Shown in pieces: positions 46,199 through 55,695 of a stretch of DNA of 62,445 bases; the first letter of the stretch is position 1; every line of letters starts with the position of its first letter. Source of the stretch: an uncultured Porphyromonadaceae bacterium (GTDB taxonomy: Bacteria > Bacteroidota > Bacteroidia > Bacteroidales > Muribaculaceae); assembly GCA_947178305.1 (NCBI GenBank), contig CAMWXV010000003.1, positions 1 to 62,445 on the forward strand. Reading direction: 5' to 3'. The position numbers and the translations under genes were made by a program. The notes beneath the pieces were generated by a model. The model searched no databases. It was not told the DNA's origin and saw nothing but the letters and a program-made list of their open reading frames with translations.

Positions 46199-47149
46199 TT
46201 ATTTACAATACACCCACGCGTCAGGATGACGGCGGACAAAATCAGGATTGTTATCCTTATAGCTTGCAGCCTCTTCTGTGGTACGTCCGGCAGACACATA
46301 TACACGATAACGACCGTTACGCTCTAAAATTTTGAGCCCGCTCTCCCCGCTTTGTGCAATATATTTTTCAGCACCGCGACGAGTTTCACAAGAAGCTATC
46401 ACCAAAAAGCATCTTGGCTCTGACACCACTTTGGGTTTCACGGCAAGACTTGTGCTATCTGCAACAGAAGGGAGACAGAATGTAAGAGTGCTGTCTATAG
46501 GAGATGTCAACTCACGAACCAAAGTCTGCGCAGACTTTGGCGCTGAAATTTTTGGTGTCACAACCGAAGCAAAATCCATATTGGAATCGTCCACAAGCAC
46601 CGGAGTGCTCAACAGTGTACCCATGCCAAGCAACGCGACTATAGATGCTGCTACTTTTCCTAACGCAAGAATACGTGAAGCATATGGTATATGCAACTCT
46701 TTTTGCTCCTCTTCCGGTTCGTCAACTCCAACAACTTGAACACCGACAGTGGGCAATCCGATATATGCAGTAGACACTATAGGTGCATCTCTATCAGGTT
46801 CAAACACAATGGCTCCATTATTGGATTTCAGGAACTGCCCGATTCGTGGCATCACAAGTTCTCCCAGCACATCCACACGATGGAAATAGATACTTACCTC
46901 GTTTGCAATCAAGGCAACAGCGGCATCATAGCTAATTCCTTCTCTGCGCGCTATTCCTGAAGCCAACAGACCATCGTTATGCGCCACGTCAGAATTGAAC
47001 GCAAGCACACGAGTTGGGGGCAACAGCTTTGAGCCATCAGCCGACAAACGCGCACCAACGTACTGCGACACAAACGCACCCCAACCTGGCACTATCACAC
47101 ACTCGTGGCACGTAAGAAGGTATCTTATATGTTCGGTTACTGAAATCAC
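46199..47149 (-). CDS. HU-like (CCDC81-type) DNA-binding domain protein with TM segment and C-terminal SPOR domain
   Basis: YLLTCHECVIVPGWGAFVSQY; TM VAASIVALLGMGTLLST; SPOR-like RCFLVIASCETRRGAEKYI...YRVYVSAG; GTG start. Confidence 0.8.
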   Translation of the reverse strand: MISVTEHIRYLLTCHECVIVPGWGAFVSQYVGARLSADGSKLLPPTRVLAFNSDVAHNDGLLASGIARREGISYDAAVALIANEVSIYFHRVDVLGELVMPRIGQFLKSNNGAIVFEPDRDAPIVSTAYIGLPTVGVQVVGVDEPEEEQKELHIPYASRILALGKVAASIVALLGMGTLLSTPVLVDDSNMDFASVVTPKISAPKSAQTLVRELTSPIDSTLTFCLPSVADSTSLAVKPKVVSEPRCFLVIASCETRRGAEKYIAQSGESGLKILERNGRYRVYVSAGRTTEEAASYKDNNPDFVRRHPDAWVYCK

Positions 47150-47210
47150 GGTTACAAATTTACTGATTTTTTAATTAACGCCGATACTGCTGTAACAAGT
47201 TTTTTTAACT

Positions 47211-49139
47211 CTACAAAAACAAATCGGCAAGTTTCTCCGAGCTGATCATACTGATTATCAACAACCCGTCAGGTGTGTAATTTGGAGCGGGCAGCGCAAA
47301 CAAATCTGCCAAAAGCTGCTCACGCTCAGATGCGCTCAATGGCGTACCTGTTCTTACAGCCTCGGCTCGCGCCATACTCAATGCCACCCTGCTGTGCAAT
47401 GCCTCAGCCGAAGCATCTCCCCCATGCTCTGCCGCTTCAAGCATCTGCACAACTGTTTCCACCGGATTGGCATGGCTCAACACCGACGGCACACTGCTTA
47501 TACTCCAGTCGTTATCTCCCAGCGGAGTGAGATCAAACCCTATAGAGGCAAGATCCGACACCAGATCCACCAACAATGCGTTTTGCGAAGCAGTGAGGCG
47601 AAGCACCTCCGGAAAAAGCAGGTTCTGTCCCACAAAACCGTTATTCTGCCACAATTCCATATAACGCTCGTACAACACTTTGACATGAGCACGATGCTGC
47701 TCCACCACCATAACACCACTCTTGGCAGGAGTAAGTATGTAACGGTTCTTAACCTGTATACCGGCTCCATCTCCTGGCTGATATAACGGCTGAGAAGAAT
47801 CCATCTCCGGAAGAGACACATAAGGTTCATCTCCGTTCACAAAATCATTAAGCGCACTACCCCTGATGCCTTCTGTCGCAGAATCTGGCATATCGGAAAC
47901 AACCGACTCTCCGCGTCGCGAAGTAAAATCGGCATACATTTTTTCCCAATCCGGAAGCGACGAGGCTACCCTTCCGACATTTGAGATACCCGACGATGCT
48001 TGTCGCGCAGGTTCAAGGTCATCATCTACCGGCATGTCAAACGGATTATAAGCCGAGTCCAGCTCAATATTGACCGTTGCTTGTGCGGTAGGGTCAAAAA
48101 CAGGAATCTCAGGAGCATCGTCCACATCAAAGTCTATTCCAGGCATAGCATTATAACGCCCCAGCGCCTCTTTTACCGCAGCAATAATTATCTGCCATAT
48201 GGCAGCTTCATTCTCAAATTTTATTTCATTTTTGGTCGGATGGATGTTAACATCAATTGTGTCAGGGTCAACGGTAAAATAAAGAAAATAATTGGGCTGT
48301 TCATCGCTCTTCACAAGCGCTTCGTAACATTGCATCACAGCCTTGTGAAAATAAGGATGACGCATATGGCGTCCGTTGACAAACAGATATTGCAATACAT
48401 TTCGTTTCCTTGCATGCTCAGGCAATCCCACAAACCCATCTATGCGCACTATTGACGTATCAGTATTGACCGGCAACAACTGACGATCCAAAGAATGACC
48501 AAAAAGATCCACAATGCGCTGCTTTAACGCTCCACCACGCATTTTATGGAGTACCGAATCATTATGCACCAAAGAAAAATCTATGGTATGATTCACCAAT
48601 GCCAATCGTTCGAATTCACGTAAGATATTACTTAGTTCCACCGAATCCTTTTTGAGGAATTTACGACGTGCCGGAACATTGAAAAAAAGGTTCTTCACCA
48701 TCATATTGGTTCCAGGTGCACAAGCTTCGGGCTGCTGACTCTCAACCTTGCTTCCGTTAACAATCAAACGAGTGCCAATATCCGAATCTTTTTGCATAGT
48801 GCGCAAATCCACCTGAGCTACCGCCGCAATGGATGCCAATGCCTCACCACGAAACCCCATGGTATGAAGCGAGAACAGATCGGCGGCACTCTGAATCTTG
48901 GAAGTTGCATGACGCTCAAAAGCCATACGCGCATCAGTATCGCTCATCCCCTTGCCATTGTCTACCACTTGCACAAGTGTGCGTCCGGCATCACGAATTA
49001 TAATCTGAATATCGGTTGCCCCGGCATCAACAGCATTCTCCACCAGTTCTTTCACTACCGAAGCTGGTCGCTGAATAACCTCGCCGGCAGCAATTTGATT
49101 GGCCACAGAATCAGGAAGAAGTCTTATAATGTCGCTCAT
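47211..49139 (-). CDS. mutL: DNA mismatch repair protein MutL
   Basis: IIRLLPDSVANQIAAGEVIQRPASVVKELVENAVDAGAT; start at MSDIIRLL. Confidence 0.96.
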   Translation of the reverse strand: MSDIIRLLPDSVANQIAAGEVIQRPASVVKELVENAVDAGATDIQIIIRDAGRTLVQVVDNGKGMSDTDARMAFERHATSKIQSAADLFSLHTMGFRGEALASIAAVAQVDLRTMQKDSDIGTRLIVNGSKVESQQPEACAPGTNMMVKNLFFNVPARRKFLKKDSVELSNILREFERLALVNHTIDFSLVHNDSVLHKMRGGALKQRIVDLFGHSLDRQLLPVNTDTSIVRIDGFVGLPEHARKRNVLQYLFVNGRHMRHPYFHKAVMQCYEALVKSDEQPNYFLYFTVDPDTIDVNIHPTKNEIKFENEAAIWQIIIAAVKEALGRYNAMPGIDFDVDDAPEIPVFDPTAQATVNIELDSAYNPFDMPVDDDLEPARQASSGISNVGRVASSLPDWEKMYADFTSRRGESVVSDMPDSATEGIRGSALNDFVNGDEPYVSLPEMDSSQPLYQPGDGAGIQVKNRYILTPAKSGVMVVEQHRAHVKVLYERYMELWQNNGFVGQNLLFPEVLRLTASQNALLVDLVSDLASIGFDLTPLGDNDWSISSVPSVLSHANPVETVVQMLEAAEHGGDASAEALHSRVALSMARAEAVRTGTPLSASEREQLLADLFALPAPNYTPDGLLIISMISSEKLADLFL

Positions 49140-49165
49140 AGGAGATAGGTTTGAGTTTAGCAGTG

Positions 49166-49197
49166 CAAAATTACCACCGGTACCCAATTACAGCAAA
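49166..49197 (-). promoter_or_regulatory. mutL promoter (TTTG-N20-TAATTTTG)
   Basis: Plus strand CAAAATTA 49166-49173 and CAAA 49194-49197. Confidence 0.7.
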
Positions 49198-49323
49198 TCC
49201 TTTTATCCACAACACCGACAACGGTTGTCAACAATATGTCAATAACCTGTTGATAACTTTACAACACACCTGATAACCAACCACATCAATACGCTTTAAT
49301 CGGCATTTCAAACCTTATACCAA

Positions 49324-52300
49324 CTACTTTTTTTGAGTATTTTGTAGACAAACAGGAACAATCTCGTTAGTGTCCACATACCAAACAAAAGCACGAAGAT
49401 TGGCATATCCCATCTTGGCAAAAAGGCGCATATAGTTACGGAGCTGACGGGCATGAGCCGCAGGCCGCTCAGCCCCAAACTTATAATCCACAATATCTAT
49501 ATATCCATCTGCGGTCCACACCACACGGTCGGGGCGATAGTGGTCACCGGACGCAGTAGTTATCGACCGCTCGCACAACACTTTCTTATATCCCGAAAAC
49601 CATCGTTTAGTATCAGTATGGCTCACACGATCCATAAGCAACGATTCCAATTGCGAAGCCTCTTCACGAGATATGATATGACGACGCACAGCTCTCTCCA
49701 CTGCCGCATGCACCGTAGATACATCCTTGACCATAGCAAGCAGATTGTGCAAAGCTGTGCCTCGCATAATGGCCTCTGCTCGTTCAGGATCAAAATCCAC
49801 TTGAGTCTGATTCCACACCGCTGATCCGTCCTGCACCTCATACGGCAACATATTGACAGAGTCATGCGGATCAAGAGCCGTGTTCTGCTCTGCTTTACGC
49901 ACCGGCACAGTATCGGGCGTGCCATTTACATAGCCTCCGCTTTCCGCTCCCGAATACTGAGGCAACCGAGATGCCATATCCTCCAACAACGATCCGACGG
50001 AGCCACTTTTTCCGGCTCTATAAGAAGCGATGAGCTCTTGGCCAGCACGAGTGAACGCCACATAAAGCACATTAAGCTCATCCAAAAGCTGCTCACGGAC
50101 AATCCTGTCAAACTGAACACCAAAAGCTGTTTTCTCCAATATTCTCCCCGGCACTATCGGAAGCATCGGAGGTATTATTTCAGGATCTATTCCCGGTAAC
50201 GTCTGCGATTCAAACCATTGATGACTGCGGAATTTAAGCACATCATAGTCAAGAAACGGAATATGGGTACACTTGAATTCCAATCCTTTGGCCTTGTGGA
50301 TTGTCATTACACGAATAGCCATGGAATCCATGGGAGCAGACACCGTGAAACGCGACGAAGACAAATCCCACCACTTCACAAATCCACCAACATCAGGAGT
50401 TGACGTGGCACAATAGTCGCAAACTATATCCTGAAAGGCGGATATAAACATATTCTGGTTCTCACGTTCTTGAGGTGAGATACGATGTTGAATGATATAC
50501 TCAACGAGCGATGGCAGATTAAAACACTCCATACTCGGCAAATCCGACCGGGCATCCCATCTGCAATCGGAGTCCGACAACGCAAGCTCCAAAGCCTGTA
50601 CTGACGAATTTCCAAGCCCCGAAAAATGATTGAAGCGGTTAAGCATATCCAACAATTCAGCACGAGAATGGAATTTGGCAGGAGTTCTGTCCTCTCTATC
50701 ATCCTGATTGCGAGAACGCGGGCTGGCAAACGCCCGCAATGTGCTTATAATTATTCTCACAGCAGGAGAACTTGATAGCATCATTGCATCGTCCGATATC
50801 ACATTGGCTTTGCTAAGTAACGGATACTCGCAGTCAGGCATTCCGGCCGTATGGGCAATCTCCATCAACCGCTCTATCACAGGAGTACCTTCTCTGCGGT
50901 TGCGGACAAGCACACACAATTCACTATAGTGATATCCATTGCGCAACTGACGCTCCATTTCATCCGTCATCCGTTTCAATGTGGCCTCTTCAAACTCTTC
51001 TGCCGATTTTGCCTCTATCGGCATCACTGACACATAACCGGAATACGGCTTGCCTCTATCCGGTATGCCCTGGCGCACATTGGCGTATATATTGCCCACC
51101 CCGACATACGATGACAATACAGCAAACAAGTCATTATTAAATTCCACCACCTGAGGAGCACTGCGCCAATTGGTATTATCATCGGCAGCATTGCCGCTCA
51201 CTGTGGTACGCCCCGGAAAACAACTCTGCACCTGAGATTGCAACAATGTGGGATCGGAATCTCGAAAACGGTATATACACTGCTTTTCATCACCGATAAT
51301 CAAACTATCGGAATCATTAGCCATACTTTCATTCAGCAACGGCTTTATATTAAGCCATTGCATACGTGAAGTATCCTGAAATTCATCAATCAGGAAATGC
51401 TTAAGCCACAAGCCCACTCGCTCATATACAAACGGAGCATCGCTCTCGCCAATTATCTCATGCAGCAACGAGTTGGTATCCGACAGCAGAATCGTATTGT
51501 TTTCCTCTCGGAATTTTTCTATGAAATCATATACCTTGTCAATCAAACCAAGCACAAAAAGACTGTCACGAATCTGCTCAAACAGTTTTATGGTGTCGGC
51601 ATGCTCCACTATACATCTACATGCATCCGTGATAGCGGCATCAAGATCAGGAGCACCCCCACTCTTGGCAAAATACTTTTTACGCTCAGCGGTATAAGCC
51701 TTTTCAATGTTTTCGTACACACTGTAAGGTGTAGACGACAGTTTGGACGCCAACACATCTCGCGGATTCTGAGCATATTTGACAAACGCTTTTTCAAGAT
51801 TGCTCCCCACCTTTCCCGGTTCGGAAGCATGTACCGCTATGGTACGCAACGCCACGTCACAACCTGTATGGATTTCCTGCAGCATAGAATCTATGCATTC
51901 AGTCAACGACGCAGAAAATTTACTCAACCTATGTGGAGTAGAGCGCAGATAATCCATGATTTCATCATAGTGAAGCGCAAATGTATCATTGGATATACCG
52001 GTAATAAGTTTAGTGAAGTTTGCGTGCATCTTGCTACTACGGTTAAACAACTTCACATCCTTTCCCAAATGCAACTGCTGCACCAAATATCTTGTAATCC
52101 ACTGAACCACACGGTCTGCTCCGGGAGCGTCAGGTTCGGAATTAAGCCACGAAAAAAGCTCGTTTACACCAAAATCAATAGCACGGTCATTATCCAGCTC
52201 CAGCTCATAATTACCCATCAACTCAGCCTCCCGTGCAAATGTGCGCAGCACAACCTGAAAAAAGGCATCTATGGTGCTGACATTAAAATAGCTGAAATCC

Positions 52301-52641
52301 ATCAGAAGGCTTTTAAGAGCACGTTCACTGGCTCTGCTCACTTGCTCTTCGGTAGCTGAGAAGTCAGCACACAGCCTATCTATATATGGTGACTGCTTTA
52401 CCCATCCAGGCTCCATATGCGCCAACACTGCAAGTTCATGCAATATACGGCGTTTCATCTCTTCAGTAGCCTTGTTGGTAAATGTTATAGCCAATATAGA
52501 TCTATGACTCTCGCCTCGTGCAGATGTGTTCAGACGATACCGACCATCAGGCTGCTTGACACCAAGCAACATTTTAATATATTCATAAGCCAAGGTAAAT
52601 GTTTTACCCGAACCGGCAGAAGCCTTATAGAGATGAAGCAT
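49324..52641 (-). CDS. UvrD/RecB/AddA-like helicase-nuclease
   Basis: MLHLYKASAGSGKTFTLAYEYIKML (Walker A); FLIDEFQDTSRMQW; C-terminal YIDIVDYKFG...QLRNY nuclease motif. Confidence 0.9.
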   Translation of the reverse strand: MLHLYKASAGSGKTFTLAYEYIKMLLGVKQPDGRYRLNTSARGESHRSILAITFTNKATEEMKRRILHELAVLAHMEPGWVKQSPYIDRLCADFSATEEQVSRASERALKSLLMDFSYFNVSTIDAFFQVVLRTFAREAELMGNYELELDNDRAIDFGVNELFSWLNSEPDAPGADRVVQWITRYLVQQLHLGKDVKLFNRSSKMHANFTKLITGISNDTFALHYDEIMDYLRSTPHRLSKFSASLTECIDSMLQEIHTGCDVALRTIAVHASEPGKVGSNLEKAFVKYAQNPRDVLASKLSSTPYSVYENIEKAYTAERKKYFAKSGGAPDLDAAITDACRCIVEHADTIKLFEQIRDSLFVLGLIDKVYDFIEKFREENNTILLSDTNSLLHEIIGESDAPFVYERVGLWLKHFLIDEFQDTSRMQWLNIKPLLNESMANDSDSLIIGDEKQCIYRFRDSDPTLLQSQVQSCFPGRTTVSGNAADDNTNWRSAPQVVEFNNDLFAVLSSYVGVGNIYANVRQGIPDRGKPYSGYVSVMPIEAKSAEEFEEATLKRMTDEMERQLRNGYHYSELCVLVRNRREGTPVIERLMEIAHTAGMPDCEYPLLSKANVISDDAMMLSSSPAVRIIISTLRAFASPRSRNQDDREDRTPAKFHSRAELLDMLNRFNHFSGLGNSSVQALELALSDSDCRWDARSDLPSMECFNLPSLVEYIIQHRISPQERENQNMFISAFQDIVCDYCATSTPDVGGFVKWWDLSSSRFTVSAPMDSMAIRVMTIHKAKGLEFKCTHIPFLDYDVLKFRSHQWFESQTLPGIDPEIIPPMLPIVPGRILEKTAFGVQFDRIVREQLLDELNVLYVAFTRAGQELIASYRAGKSGSVGSLLEDMASRLPQYSGAESGGYVNGTPDTVPVRKAEQNTALDPHDSVNMLPYEVQDGSAVWNQTQVDFDPERAEAIMRGTALHNLLAMVKDVSTVHAAVERAVRRHIISREEASQLESLLMDRVSHTDTKRWFSGYKKVLCERSITTASGDHYRPDRVVWTADGYIDIVDYKFGAERPAAHARQLRNYMRLFAKMGYANLRAFVWYVDTNEIVPVCLQNTQKK

Positions 52642-52675
52642 CTATAGAATCAAGATAGTGGCAACGTGACAACAA

Positions 52676-53011
52676 TTATATAATGCGAGCCTTGTATCCC
52701 ATAGCAGTGAGTCTGTCAAGCACCTCGGCTCTGCGATCTCCTTGAATCAGAATGTCACCACCACGCGCCGACCCACCGGTGCCAAGCGAGGATTTAAGTT
52801 TAGACGCAATTTCCAAAAGCTCATCCTGTGAGCAAACCCATCCTGTGACAAGAGTTGCCGTTTTGCCTCCACGTCCTTTGCGCTCAATAAAAATATCCAG
52901 TCGGGGTTGCGCCTTATGAGTATTCTCAAGTTCAGAATCAGGCATATCCGGACCCTCAGGCAAATCAGGGTTGGCATCACGAAATGCCTTAAGCTGTTCA
53001 GTCCAATCCAT
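52676..53011 (-). CDS. SUI1/eIF1-like translation factor (YciH family)
   Basis: RKGRGGKTATLVTGWVCSQDELLEIASKLKSSLGTGGSARGGDILIQGD. Confidence 0.92.
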   Translation of the reverse strand: MDWTEQLKAFRDANPDLPEGPDMPDSELENTHKAQPRLDIFIERKGRGGKTATLVTGWVCSQDELLEIASKLKSSLGTGGSARGGDILIQGDRRAEVLDRLTAMGYKARII

Positions 53012-53017
53012 TACACT

Positions 53018-53479
53018 TCAATTAATCAATAATGAGTCAGCCGACAAAGAATCCGCCGGCACAAGTTCATTGACCTCAAAACCCAATGATGTGTCACGAG
53101 GCTGAACCAAAGCTCGCAACATCATGGCATATGGCATATGCTCAGGCGACAATGTTGCATAGAACTCAGACGCAGAATCGCTATTAGCCTCATAAGCCAT
53201 CCGATAACAATTGGCAGCCAGCCCAACATTATCCTCCCTGTCAAGAGAATCAGCCATCTGCATATATATCAGCGACAATCTTGCAAGCTGCTTTGTGTCA
53301 AGTTCGGAAAAATGCTCAGAACCGGCCAAATGCCTGACAACACTTTCTGCCGCCTGCATATCTCCGTTGGCAATAGACATTTCCGCTGTGCGCAAATCCT
53401 CGTCCACAGACCCCTCTGAAGAGCACGCTGAGAACATAGCGGCAAGAGGCAGAATAAACAAATATAATATATATTTCAT
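53018..53479 (-). CDS. Predicted lipoprotein, TPR-like helical repeats
   Basis: Signal plus lipobox AMFSAC; helical A-rich repeats. Confidence 0.65.
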   Translation of the reverse strand: MKYILYLFILPLAAMFSACSSEGSVDEDLRTAEMSIANGDMQAAESVVRHLAGSEHFSELDTKQLARLSLIYMQMADSLDREDNVGLAANCYRMAYEANSDSASEFYATLSPEHMPYAMMLRALVQPRDTSLGFEVNELVPADSLSADSLLIN

Positions 53480-53482
53480 AAA

Positions 53483-53899
53483 TCAATCTTTAGTTTGACC
53501 ACGGCGCAGATACACATATTGTACGCCATCATATTCCAGGGTAAGGTTTGTTCCATTGAAATCCACTACTGATTTTTTCAATGTCAGCGGTATGTTACCC
53601 ACCAAGGTTGAGTCACCCTCTGTGACAAGACCCGATGGATCAAGCTCCACAATAAGTGAATCATTGAGCACATTCCAAGTTCCGGGCACACTCATTGTAA
53701 GCACACCAGGCTTCACTGCCCGAATCACACAACTGCCATTGGCATTAAGCTCCATCAGTGGATCATCCTGCGACACTTCCGGAATAAAATAACAACCCAC
53801 CATCTCCTTAGCCTCAGACGACAAATGTGAACACCCACTCAATATGGAAGCGAATGTCATCAAAGCAGTAGCAATAATGGAAATGTAAATGGTTTTCAT
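53483..53899 (-). CDS. Predicted small lipoprotein, beta-rich (lipocalin-like size)
   Basis: Lipobox ILSGC; overlaps dnaX stop by 4 nt. Confidence 0.65.
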   Translation of the reverse strand: MKTIYISIIATALMTFASILSGCSHLSSEAKEMVGCYFIPEVSQDDPLMELNANGSCVIRAVKPGVLTMSVPGTWNVLNDSLIVELDPSGLVTEGDSTLVGNIPLTLKKSVVDFNGTNLTLEYDGVQYVYLRRGQTKD

Positions 53900-55647
53900 G
53901 ATAGTTTGAGTTTGAATTCATCAATAAGCATCTTCATATGAGGATGCTCCTCACATAATTTTGCGGTCAGTTCTGCATCATTGAGAGTGCGGCGAGATGG
54001 CGCACCTTGATTAATCTCCATCTCCAACACCAAATCATCATTTTGCAGCATATTGCGCATGTATTGCAACAACACAGGCTTGGCATCGTGCATATGCTGA
54101 AGCTGTATCTCATTCTCCACAGCCACAAGCAAGGTTGTGGGTCCGAGACGCTTTGGACGCGACGCCCGCATAGTGTTGATCAGAATCACAGCAGTTCGGT
54201 TGCTGGCCATGAAAGAATCCCATGCAGAATCCATAGCCTCATCCGAGAATGGCTGCGAACGATGCTGCTGTCCTTGCTGAACCGAAGCCATCGCAGATGC
54301 GTCTGCTGACGAATGTAATATACCATGCTTTATTGACACCTTCGGTGTATGAAGCATATGGGCGGTGCGTCCTGCAGCTGAAGCCGGTTTTGGAGGTATT
54401 GCATGAGCCACCGGAGCAGTACCGGTTGGCACCACAATGGCAGAAGGAGAGGAAACAGGCTTGGCAGCAATGACAGGAGATGCACTTTCAGGTATGGCGG
54501 CGGGAGCTATACGCTTCAACTGCCCCTTCCCGGTGCCGTCGTTATTGCGGGAGGGGCTGAGTGGTTGGCATATCTTGGCGAGTGTCAGCTCAACAAGAAA
54601 CTGCTTTGACGAAGCGGTACGATAGTTCAAGTCTGCATCATTACACAGACTCATTGCCTGAAACAAAAACTCGGGAGTAACACCTTGTGCACGCTTGCGC
54701 ATCTCCTCAGCCACATCAGCCGTAACTTCAAGCAACGAGGCTGTTGACTCATTGCGCGCAGCCATCAGATCACGAAAATAAGCGGCAAGTCCGTTCACAA
54801 AAAACAGAGAATCAAATCCTTTGTCCCGCACCTCTTTATATATCATCCACGAACCGAGCACATCATTTGCCGTAAAGCAGTCCATTAATCGGTTGTAATA
54901 TGTGGAATCAAGCACATTTAGATTATCAATAGCAGCCTGGTATGTAAGTTTGCCTCGCGACGACGCTGCCACCTGATCAAATATTGACAAAGCATCACGC
55001 ATAGCGCCATCAGCCTTTCGCGCTATCACATTAAGAGCCGCAGGTTCGGCTTCTATCCCCTCCTGACCTGCCACGTATGCCAAATGATTCACAATATCCT
55101 GAATAGTGATCCGATGAAAGTCGTAAATCTGACATCTTGACAATATGGTGGGTATTATTTTCTGTTTTTCGGTTGTTGCCAGAATAAACACCACATATGC
55201 CGGGGGCTCCTCAAGAGTCTTGAGAAATGCGTTGAACGAAGCCTGAGTGAGCATATGCACCTCGTCCACAATAAACACACGGTATCTTCCCTGTGCCGGT
55301 GGCACCTGCACCTGCTCAATAAGGTTACGCACATCTTCTATACCGTTATTGGATGCAGCGTCAAGCTCTATTATATTCATTGACGTACCCTCATTGAAGG
55401 CACGGCACGAATCACACTCATTGCAAGCCTCACCCTCGGCAGTACGGTGCTCACAGTTTATGGTTTTAGCAAAAATACGAGCACAGGAAGTCTTGCCAAC
55501 ACCTCGCGAACCGCAAAACAGATAGGAGTGGGCAAGCCTTCCGGTATCCACCGCATTGCGCAGTGTGGCCGTAAGAGCAGCCTGCCCCACCACCGACCTA
55601 AAGGTTGATGGCCTGTATTTGCGAGCCGATACTATATATTGTTCCAT
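53896..55647 (-). CDS. dnaX: DNA polymerase III subunit gamma/tau
   Basis: RPSTFRSVVGQAALTATLRNAVDTGRLAHSYLFCGSRGVGKTSCARIFAKTINC. Confidence 0.95.
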   Translation of the reverse strand: MEQYIVSARKYRPSTFRSVVGQAALTATLRNAVDTGRLAHSYLFCGSRGVGKTSCARIFAKTINCEHRTAEGEACNECDSCRAFNEGTSMNIIELDAASNNGIEDVRNLIEQVQVPPAQGRYRVFIVDEVHMLTQASFNAFLKTLEEPPAYVVFILATTEKQKIIPTILSRCQIYDFHRITIQDIVNHLAYVAGQEGIEAEPAALNVIARKADGAMRDALSIFDQVAASSRGKLTYQAAIDNLNVLDSTYYNRLMDCFTANDVLGSWMIYKEVRDKGFDSLFFVNGLAAYFRDLMAARNESTASLLEVTADVAEEMRKRAQGVTPEFLFQAMSLCNDADLNYRTASSKQFLVELTLAKICQPLSPSRNNDGTGKGQLKRIAPAAIPESASPVIAAKPVSSPSAIVVPTGTAPVAHAIPPKPASAAGRTAHMLHTPKVSIKHGILHSSADASAMASVQQGQQHRSQPFSDEAMDSAWDSFMASNRTAVILINTMRASRPKRLGPTTLLVAVENEIQLQHMHDAKPVLLQYMRNMLQNDDLVLEMEINQGAPSRRTLNDAELTAKLCEEHPHMKMLIDEFKLKLS

Positions 55648-55695
55648 TGGATATAGTAATTTGTAATCTGAATTACAGTATTATTTCAAAATTCA

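Noticed and set aside
51397-52359. 320-aa plus-strand ORF antisense to the AddA-like helicase
   Set aside because: Opposite strand of a strongly supported helicase; composition typical of an antisense frame.
53896-55647. Programmed frameshift in dnaX
   Set aside because: No A-AAA-AAG-type slippery run seen on the coding strand; full-length tau-like frame is open.
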